A DNA stretch of 64,000 nt, taken from NCBI GenBank assembly GCA_947175495.1, contig CAMWNB010000002.1, positions 1 to 64,000 on the forward strand, in the 5' to 3' direction. Shown here in pieces: positions 57,074 to 64,000 of this stretch. A program made the position numbers and the translations under genes. The notes under the pieces are model-generated. The model had not been told where the DNA came from, searched no databases, and saw nothing but the letters and a program-made list of their open reading frames with translations. Source of the stretch: an uncultured Porphyromonadaceae bacterium. GTDB taxonomy: Bacteria > Bacteroidota > Bacteroidia > Bacteroidales > Muribaculaceae. Numbering within the stretch: position 1 is the stretch's first letter; the number at the start of each line of letters is the position of its first letter.

Positions 57074-58165
57074 ATGTGCAAAATCTTTCTGTTTGTGGCT
57101 TTCGCGGCGTTCGCTCTGAGTGCGGGAGCGCGCACGGTTGTGGTTGACGGCAGCGACAGATCGCCGCTAATTGCGGCGTCGGTGTTCGATGCCGGCGGCA
57201 CTATTGTGTCCCTTACCGACACCTGCGGCGCATTCTCGGCGCGCTTGCCGGTGACGGTGCGTTGCATGGGCTACGAGGCCGCCACGCTCGACCACGAAGC
57301 CGACACGCTTGCGCTCGAGCCCGCGTCGTACGGACTGCCGGAAATGACCGTCAGCCTCGCCGACCGCGACGTGTTGCGTCTGATCTGCTATGTGCGCGAA
57401 TACACCGGCTATTTGGGTGGCAACGACACCACGACGATGTTTGGAGAATATATGGTCGACTACATGTTTCCCGTGAAGAAGCTCAAGGGATTCAAGGGTA
57501 GGGGAAGGCCTCGCGTCCTTTCGCAGCGCAGAGTGGTCCGCATCCTTGATTCGCACGCCGGCAGCGACAGTATAATTGTAAATCCCGACGACACATACTC
57601 TTGGGCGATGTTGCTGTCCTCTTTGCAGGCAGAGAGCGACGGCGAGTACGACAGTTTTCCCGACAGTGTGCTGACCGTTGGCGAACATGTGGTTTCCGGC
57701 AGATACGGCCCGCGTGTGGTGTTTCGCACCACGGCGGAGTCTATAAGCTGTTCGGCCGACGGCCTCGCCGACCATAAGGACCATCGCTGGACGCCGTGGT
57801 TCACAAAGCTGCTTGGTATGACGATGGAGTTTGCCGAACTGCGCATATCGCAAGCCTTCGCGCGCGATGTCAGCGGAAGCATGAGGCCGGAGAATCTGCT
57901 GATGTCCACGTTGAGCATTGAGGCGGTCGGCCGCGGCAAATTGCTGCGCAAAGCCCTCGACAGCAAGTCGCCTGTAGATATAAAGGTATATACGGAAATT
58001 TACCCGGTCGACCGCGAGTATCTCACCGTTGCCGAGGCCAAGGAGTGCGAGAAGGATAAGGCCGCCACATGGCCCATGACAGAGTCTTCGGCAGCTCCGT
58101 CGCTCGACGCCGCCACCGCCCGCCTCGTGGAGCAGGCGCGCGAAATTCAGCAAAATAAGCAATAA
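57074..58165 (+). CDS. Secreted carboxypeptidase-regulatory-like domain protein, function unknown
   Basis: Signal peptide; VVVDGSDRSPLIAASVFDAGGTIVSLTDTCGAFSARLPVTVRCMGYEAAT. Confidence 0.75.
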   Translation: MCKIFLFVAFAAFALSAGARTVVVDGSDRSPLIAASVFDAGGTIVSLTDTCGAFSARLPVTVRCMGYEAATLDHEADTLALEPASYGLPEMTVSLADRDVLRLICYVREYTGYLGGNDTTTMFGEYMVDYMFPVKKLKGFKGRGRPRVLSQRRVVRILDSHAGSDSIIVNPDDTYSWAMLLSSLQAESDGEYDSFPDSVLTVGEHVVSGRYGPRVVFRTTAESISCSADGLADHKDHRWTPWFTKLLGMTMEFAELRISQAFARDVSGSMRPENLLMSTLSIEAVGRGKLLRKALDSKSPVDIKVYTEIYPVDREYLTVAEAKECEKDKAATWPMTESSAAPSLDAATARLVEQAREIQQNKQ

Positions 58166-58180
58166 TTGCGCGAAAATTGC

Positions 58181-58188
58181 TAACTTTG
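58181..58188 (+). promoter_or_regulatory. Promoter -7 element (TAACTTTG) for lepA
   Basis: taactttg 22 nt before ATG. Confidence 0.55.
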
Positions 58189-58210
58189 CACTCCAAATGC
58201 AATCCACAGA

Positions 58211-59998
58211 ATGAAACGTATACGCAATTTCTGCATAATAGCACATATCGACCACGGCAAAAGCACGCTTGCCGACCGTCTGCTCGAATACACCGACACC
58301 ATCTCGGCCAAGGACATGGAAGCACAGGTGCTTGACGACATGGAGCTGGAAAAAGAACGCGGCATCACCATCAAGAGCCACGCCATACAGATGGCCTACA
58401 AGCTTGACGGCGAGGATTACACGCTCAATCTCATCGACACTCCCGGACACGTCGACTTCTCCTATGAGGTGTCGCGCAGCATCGCCGCCTGCGAGGGTGC
58501 GCTGCTCATCGTCGACGCCTCCCAGGGCATACAGGCGCAGACCATCTCCAACCTCTATATGGCCATCGACAACAACCTGGAGATTATTCCCATAATCAAC
58601 AAATGCGACCTCGACTCGGCCAATCCCGACGAGGTGGAGGACCAGATTGTCGATTTGCTGGGATGCGACCGCGAGGACATAATCCGTGCCAGCGGCAAGA
58701 CCGGAATGGGTGTTCCCGACATTCTGCGAGCCATTGTAGAGCGCGTGCCCGCGCCCGAGGGCGACCCTGACGCTCCGCTCCAGGCGCTCATATTCGACTC
58801 TGTGTTCAATCCGTTCCGCGGCATCATCGCATATTTCAAGATTGTGAACGGCACTATCCGCACCGGCGACGATGTGAAGTTTGTGGCCACAGGCAAGGAA
58901 TATGATGCCGACGAGATAGGAGTGCTCAAGCTCGACATGTCGCCCCGCAAGGAGCTGTCGGCCGGAAATGTCGGATACATCATTTCCGGCATCAAGACTT
59001 CGCGTGAGGTAAAGGTGGGCGACACCATCACACATGTGTCCCGTCCTTGCTCCGAGGCCATCGACGGATTTGAGGAGGTCAAGCCTATGGTGTTTGCCGG
59101 TGTGTATCCGATTGAGACCGAGGATTTCGAGAATCTGCGCGCATCGCTTGAGAAACTGCAGCTGAACGACGCGTCGCTGACGTTCTCGCCGGAATCATCG
59201 GCCGCCCTCGGCTTCGGCTTCAGATGCGGATTCCTCGGCCTGCTCCATATGGAAATCATACAGGAGCGTCTTGGCCGCGAGTTCGACATGGACGTGATCA
59301 CCACCGTGCCCAACGTGTCGTATCTCGTGCACGACAAGAAGGGCAACGTTTCAGAGGTGCACAATCCTTCCGGCCTGCCCGATGCCACTCTCATCGACTA
59401 TATCGAGGAGCCGTACATCCGTGCCACCGTCATCACCACGGCCGAGTTCATCGGTCCCATCATGACACTCTGCCTCGGCAAACGCGGCGAGCTCGTGCGC
59501 CAGGAATATATCAGCGGCAACCGCATGGAGATGACATTCGACATGCCTTTGGGCGAGATTGTGATTGACTTCTACGACAAGCTCAAGAGCATCAGCAAAG
59601 GCTATGCATCGTTCGACTACCACATCCAGGACTTCCGCGAGAGCAAGCTCGTGAAACTCGACATTCTGCTCAACGGCGAAAGCGTGGATGCGCTCAGCAC
59701 ACTCACACACGCCGACAACGCTCTCACCTTCGGACGCCGCATGTGCGAGAAGCTCAAGGAACTGATACCCCGCCAGCAGTTCGACATCGCCATCCAGGCT
59801 GCCATCGGTGCAAAAATCATTGCCCGCGAAACCATAAAGGCCGTGCGCAAGGATGTGACGGCCAAGTGCTACGGCGGCGATATCTCCCGCAAACGCAAAC
59901 TTCTTGAGAAACAGAAAAAAGGCAAAAAACGCATGAAGCAGATTGGCTCTGTAGAGGTGCCGCAGAAAGCGTTTCTTGCCGTGCTCAAGCTTGATTGA
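58211..59998 (+). CDS. lepA: Elongation factor 4 / LepA
   Basis: [43 protein letters not shown]-terminal [29 protein letters not shown]. Confidence 0.98.
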   Translation: MKRIRNFCIIAHIDHGKSTLADRLLEYTDTISAKDMEAQVLDDMELEKERGITIKSHAIQMAYKLDGEDYTLNLIDTPGHVDFSYEVSRSIAACEGALLIVDASQGIQAQTISNLYMAIDNNLEIIPIINKCDLDSANPDEVEDQIVDLLGCDREDIIRASGKTGMGVPDILRAIVERVPAPEGDPDAPLQALIFDSVFNPFRGIIAYFKIVNGTIRTGDDVKFVATGKEYDADEIGVLKLDMSPRKELSAGNVGYIISGIKTSREVKVGDTITHVSRPCSEAIDGFEEVKPMVFAGVYPIETEDFENLRASLEKLQLNDASLTFSPESSAALGFGFRCGFLGLLHMEIIQERLGREFDMDVITTVPNVSYLVHDKKGNVSEVHNPSGLPDATLIDYIEEPYIRATVITTAEFIGPIMTLCLGKRGELVRQEYISGNRMEMTFDMPLGEIVIDFYDKLKSISKGYASFDYHIQDFRESKLVKLDILLNGESVDALSTLTHADNALTFGRRMCEKLKELIPRQQFDIAIQAAIGAKIIARETIKAVRKDVTAKCYGGDISRKRKLLEKQKKGKKRMKQIGSVEVPQKAFLAVLKLD

Positions 59999-60013
59999 GC
60001 CACATCCCCCGCC

Positions 60014-60040
60014 GCGCCTTTTGGATAACAAAAGGCGCTT
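60014..60040 (+). terminator. Terminator between lepA and nhaA
   Basis: gcgcctttt-ggataac-aaaaggcgc then ttt. Confidence 0.75.
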
Positions 60041-60086
60041 TCAATTTGTTATAAAAGTGCTCTCTTCCTGTTCAATCGCAACCAAA

Positions 60087-61499
60087 ATGAAAAGACTATC
60101 CCCTAACGCCGATCTGCCCGACTTCGCGAGCAATGTGTTCTATGCGGCGCGTCAGGCCCTGCGGCGCCATGCCAGCGGTGGCAATGTGCTGATAGCGGCC
60201 ACAGTGCTTGCGCTGGCCGTGGCAAATATCCCGGCTCTCAACGGCTATTATTTCGACTTCTGGACACAAGAGGTGCGCCTGCAACTCGGCGACTTCAACT
60301 TTTTCAGCCACCACGGCGAACCCATGACGCTGCTGGCGTTCATCAATGATGCCCTCATGGCTGTGTTTTTCTTCTCCATAGGGCTGGAAATCAAGCGAGA
60401 GATACTCGTCGGCGAGCTGGCCTCGTTCAAGCAGGCGCTCTTGCCCATCCTTGCCGCTGTGGGCGGTATGGTGGTGCCTGTGTGCATATTCCATGCGTTG
60501 AGTTCCGGCACGGAGTATGCCGGCGGCGCAGCCATCCCCATGGCCACTGACATCGCTTTTTCCCTGGGTGTGCTGGCCATGCTCGGCAGTCGCGTGCCGG
60601 TGTCGCTAAAGATATTCCTGACCACGCTGGCCGTGGTCGACGACATCGGCGGCATCATTGTCATAGCCGCATTCTACAGCACCCACATCGAACTGTCGCT
60701 GCTGCTTGTCGCAGCCTGCCTGTTCGTGGTGCTTCTTCTCGGCTCGCGGATGCGCATCAAGAGTAAAATTTTCTACATCGGCATCGGCGGCATCATATGG
60801 TTCCTGTTCCTCAACTCGGGCATCCATCCTACCATCGCAGGTGTGCTCGTGGCCTTCTGTGTGCCCGCCACTCCGGTGTTCGAGCCAAAGAAGTACATAA
60901 AGCAGATACGCCGCGCCATATCCAACTTCCGTGGCGACGACGTGGAACTGCTCACCCGCAAATCCATCCTCAACAAAGAACAGATGGACTGGCTGAAAGA
61001 GGTGGAGTCGGCATCTGACAAGGTGATTTCTCCCCTGCAGGATCTTGAAGACTCGCTCCATCCCATAGTCAACTTCTTTATCGTGCCTCTCTTTGCATTC
61101 GCCAATGCCGGCATTTTTCTGCTCGACACCAATCCGGCGAGCGTATTCGAGGGGATATCGCTGGCGGTCATAGCAGGTCTTGTCATCGGTAAGTTCGTGG
61201 GCATTTTCAGCTTCTCGTGGCTCACGGTGAGGCTGGGACTTGCTCCCATGCCGGCCCACAGCAACTGGAAGATGATGGCCTCCATATCGATGCTCGGCGG
61301 CATTGGCTTCACAGTGTCGCTGTTCATCGCCACTCTCACATTCGGCGGCGGCGACATGCACTCGCTCGAACTGCTGGACCACGCCAAACTCGGCATCGTG
61401 GTGGGTTCGCTGCTCGCGGGCGTGCTCGGTTTTGTGGCGTTGCACTATACCTTGCCAAGGACAGCATCGCCCGACGCTGTTGCCCCGGCTGAAGATTGA
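60087..61499 (+). CDS. nhaA: Na+/H+ antiporter NhaA
   Basis: SIGLEIKREILVGELASFKQALLPILAAVGGMVVPV; AIPMATDIAFSLGVLAMLGSRVP; LGGIGFTVSLFIATLTFG. Confidence 0.96.
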   Translation: MKRLSPNADLPDFASNVFYAARQALRRHASGGNVLIAATVLALAVANIPALNGYYFDFWTQEVRLQLGDFNFFSHHGEPMTLLAFINDALMAVFFFSIGLEIKREILVGELASFKQALLPILAAVGGMVVPVCIFHALSSGTEYAGGAAIPMATDIAFSLGVLAMLGSRVPVSLKIFLTTLAVVDDIGGIIVIAAFYSTHIELSLLLVAACLFVVLLLGSRMRIKSKIFYIGIGGIIWFLFLNSGIHPTIAGVLVAFCVPATPVFEPKKYIKQIRRAISNFRGDDVELLTRKSILNKEQMDWLKEVESASDKVISPLQDLEDSLHPIVNFFIVPLFAFANAGIFLLDTNPASVFEGISLAVIAGLVIGKFVGIFSFSWLTVRLGLAPMPAHSNWKMMASISMLGGIGFTVSLFIATLTFGGGDMHSLELLDHAKLGIVVGSLLAGVLGFVALHYTLPRTASPDAVAPAED

Positions 61500-61500
61500 T

Positions 61501-61531
61501 TTTGGCGTTTAGACGATTTTTGATATATTTG
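61501..61531 (+). promoter_or_regulatory. Promoter for the DUF4492-like-cydAB operon
   Basis: TTTG (61501-61504), 19 nt, TATATTTG (61524-61531); ATG at 61540. Confidence 0.7.
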
Positions 61532-61539
61532 CGGGATAA

Positions 61540-61770
61540 ATGACAGAGAAAGCCAACATATTTTCCCGTGTCGTACGCTTCTATGCCGACGGATTCCGCC
61601 ACATGACTATAGGACGCACCCTCTGGGCGATTATCATCATCAAGCTGGTGGTGATTTTTGCCGTGCTCAAACTCTTCTTTTTCCCCGATATCTTAGGCAC
61701 ACGCTACGACAACGACGCCGACCGCGCCGATGCCGTGCGCGAGGCGCTTGCCGCGCCGCCACAGCCGTAG
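61540..61770 (+). CDS. DUF4492-like small membrane protein upstream of cydA
   Basis: FSRVVRFYADGFRHMTIGRTLWAIIIIKLVVIFAVLKLFFFPDIL. Confidence 0.8.
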   Translation: MTEKANIFSRVVRFYADGFRHMTIGRTLWAIIIIKLVVIFAVLKLFFFPDILGTRYDNDADRADAVREALAAPPQP

Positions 61771-61792
61771 CAATCACATAATCCAAAATATC

Positions 61793-63361
61793 ATGAACGA
61801 CTTAATGACAGTAGTGGACTGGTCGCGCGCTCAATTCGCGCTCACCGCCATGTATCATTGGCTATTCGTGCCTCTGACTATTGGCCTGTCGGTGATTGTC
61901 GCCGTCATGGAGACCATCTACTTCCGCACAGGCAACGAGCGCTGGAAGGCGCTGACAAAGTTCTGGATGACACTGTTTGGCATCAACTTCGCCATAGGCG
62001 TGGCCACCGGTATTATCCTTGAGTTTGAGTTCGGCACCAACTGGAGCAACTACAGCTGGTTTGTGGGCGACATTTTCGGCGCTCCGCTTGCCATCGAGGG
62101 TTTGCTTGCGTTCTTTATGGAGGCGACGTTTGTGGCTGTGATGTTCTTTGGCTGGAACAAGGTCAGCCGTGGCTTTCATCTTGCCTCCACATGGCTTACG
62201 GCGCTTGGCGTCAGCCTGTCGGCCCTGTGGATTCTTGTGGCAAACGCGTGGATGCAGAATCCCGTAGGCATGGAGTTCGATCCCGAGCAGATGCGCAATG
62301 TCATGAGCGACTTCCGGGCCGTGGCTTTCAATGCCGTGTCGATGAACAAGTTCTTCCACGCCGTGTTCTCCGGCTGGGCACTCGCCGGAATCTTCGTGGT
62401 GGGTGTGAGCAGTTGGCTGCTGTGGCGTCGCAGCAATGTGGCTGCTGCGCGCAGTTCGCTCAAGATAGGAGCGTGGTTCGGTCTCGCAGGCATGCTGCTC
62501 ACGTTCATGACGGGCGACGGCTCGGCTGTGCAGGTGGCCCGTGTGCAGCCTATGAAACTTGCCGCGATGGAGGGGCTCTACGATGGTTCCGTAGGCCAGG
62601 ATCTCGTGGGCTTCGGCATCCTTAATACTGACAAGCGCCCCGGCGACGACGCAGAGCCGATGCACTTTGAAATATCGATTCCTTATGGCCTCAGTCTGCT
62701 TGCCAACCACGATGCCAATAGTTTCGTGCCGGGCATAAACGACCTTATAAACGGTATAGAACTGACACCTGCCGGCGACACCGTGCACACAGTCAGCTAT
62801 GCCGAACGCATAGAGACAGGACGCCGCGCACAAGCCGCCCTGCGCGCCTACAACAACGCTAAAAAGACCGGCGACAAGGCCGCTATGGATGCGGCTGCAG
62901 CCGATGTGGCCCGCGATTTCCGCTACTTTGGCTATGGCTATCTCGACAATGCCGAGCAGGCCGTGCCGCCGGTAGCTCTTACCTTCTACGCTTTCCGTGT
63001 CATGGTGATGTTGGGATCCTTTCTGCTGTTTGTGCTCGTGGTGATGGCTTTTGCCTCGCTGTTGCGCCCGCGGGCGCTTGAGAACAGGTGGGTGCTTTGG
63101 GCCGGCATGGTTTCGCTTCCGTTGGTGTGGATATGCAGCCAGGCCGGTTGGGTTGTGGCCGAGGTTGGCCGCCAGCCCTGGACCATTCAGGACCTTTTGC
63201 CTGTGTGTGCCGGCATCAGCGACGTGCCGGCATCGTCCGTGCAGACCACCTTCTGGATGTTTGCCGTAATCTTCACGCTGCTGCTCGTTGCCGAGGTCAG
63301 CATCATGGTGCGTTTCATCGTGCGCAGTTCACGTTCTGATATCGAAAAATCCAATAATTGA
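61793..63361 (+). CDS. cydA: Cytochrome bd ubiquinol oxidase subunit I
   Basis: DWSRAQFALTAMYHWLFVPLTIGLSVIVAVMETIYFRTG; GWALAGIFVVGVSSWLLWR; WVVAEVGRQPWTIQDLLPV. Confidence 0.97.
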   Translation: MNDLMTVVDWSRAQFALTAMYHWLFVPLTIGLSVIVAVMETIYFRTGNERWKALTKFWMTLFGINFAIGVATGIILEFEFGTNWSNYSWFVGDIFGAPLAIEGLLAFFMEATFVAVMFFGWNKVSRGFHLASTWLTALGVSLSALWILVANAWMQNPVGMEFDPEQMRNVMSDFRAVAFNAVSMNKFFHAVFSGWALAGIFVVGVSSWLLWRRSNVAAARSSLKIGAWFGLAGMLLTFMTGDGSAVQVARVQPMKLAAMEGLYDGSVGQDLVGFGILNTDKRPGDDAEPMHFEISIPYGLSLLANHDANSFVPGINDLINGIELTPAGDTVHTVSYAERIETGRRAQAALRAYNNAKKTGDKAAMDAAAADVARDFRYFGYGYLDNAEQAVPPVALTFYAFRVMVMLGSFLLFVLVVMAFASLLRPRALENRWVLWAGMVSLPLVWICSQAGWVVAEVGRQPWTIQDLLPVCAGISDVPASSVQTTFWMFAVIFTLLLVAEVSIMVRFIVRSSRSDIEKSNN

Positions 63362-63369
63362 TTCGCCTT

Positions 63370-64000
63370 ATGACACAACTTGGAATCCTGCAGGCCTATT
63401 GGTGGCTGCTTATAGCCGTGCTTGGAGCGGCTCTGGTGTTTCTGCTTTTCGTGCAGGGCGGTCAGACGTTGCTGTGCGGTGCGCGCACAGAGACGGAGCG
63501 CCAGTTGATGGTCAATTCGCTCGGTCGCAAATGGGAGCTCACGTTCACTACGCTTGTCGTGTTCGGCGGCGCATTCTTCGCCTCCTTTCCGCTGTTCTAC
63601 TCTACGAGTTTCGGCGGCGCCTACTGGCTGTGGATGCTCATTCTTGTCAGCTTTGTGGTGCAGGCCGTCAGCTACGAGTACCGCCGCAAAAGCGGCAATG
63701 TGTTCGGCACTCGTTTCTACGACGCGTTGCTTATGTTCAATGGTGTTTTTGGCTGTGTGCTGCTTGGTGTGGCCGTGGCCATGATGTTCTTCGGCGCGGA
63801 GTTCACCATCGCCAAGGGCAACTTGCTCGACGGCTCCGATCCGGTGATTTCGCGCTGGTCGTCCACTCATGGCCTTGAGGCTATTGCCAACTGGCGCAAT
63901 CTGCTGTTGGGTGCGGCGGTTTTCTTTCTTGCACGCACTCAGGCGGCTCTCTATTTTGTCAACAACATTTGCGGCGACGGCTCTTTTTCGGCGCGCATGC
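63370..64000 (+). CDS. cydB: Cytochrome bd ubiquinol oxidase subunit II (3' truncated by window)
   Basis: MTQLGILQAYWWLLIAVLGAALVFLLFVQGGQTLL...TLVVFGGAFFASFPLFYSTSFGGAYWLWMLILVSFVVQAVSYEYRRKSGN. Confidence 0.95.
   Translation, partial: MTQLGILQAYWWLLIAVLGAALVFLLFVQGGQTLLCGARTETERQLMVNSLGRKWELTFTTLVVFGGAFFASFPLFYSTSFGGAYWLWMLILVSFVVQAVSYEYRRKSGNVFGTRFYDALLMFNGVFGCVLLGVAVAMMFFGAEFTIAKGNLLDGSDPVISRWSSTHGLEAIANWRNLLLGAAVFFLARTQAALYFVNNICGDGSFSARM

Noticed and set aside
57167-59035. 622-aa - strand ORF
   Set aside because: Antisense across the carboxypeptidase-regulatory-like gene and lepA; lepA is unambiguous

Overview
This 64 kb window is Bacteroidales-like chromosome, judging from TAnnTTTG promoters, a TonB receptor/lipoprotein pair, OstA-like and DUF4492-like proteins, and gene content closest to Muribaculaceae/Bacteroides-type genomes. 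It is mostly core genes: tatAC, fabD, tgt, rseP-dxr, a U32 peptidase, PHP phosphatase, cstA, GH2 beta-galactosidase, acyl-CoA synthetase, ackA-pta, rplS, tRNA-Leu(TAG), pyrE, malic enzyme, lepA, nhaA and cydAB. I saw no prophage, CRISPR array or autonomous transposon. The main accessory signals are: (1) a 219-bp MITE-like element with perfect 31-bp terminal inverted repeats and TTA flanks, plus a 35-bp minimal relative 7 kb away, both sitting at stop codons between convergent genes; (2) a cobalamin riboswitch followed by a possible 57-aa leader ORF overlapping a MetE-like gene by ATGA; (3) a TIR-Sel1 protein with a duplicated Sel1 block, apparently in an operon with an SPFH protein; (4) a 50-aa membrane microprotein absent from the ORF track; (5) a membrane-tethered TPR/LuxR-type regulator; (6) an 11-mer-repeat LEA-like protein; (7) a Rieske-like lipoprotein with altered ligands; (8) an ECF sigma module divergent from a TonB receptor. 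Family names come from reading the translations; no database search was run.
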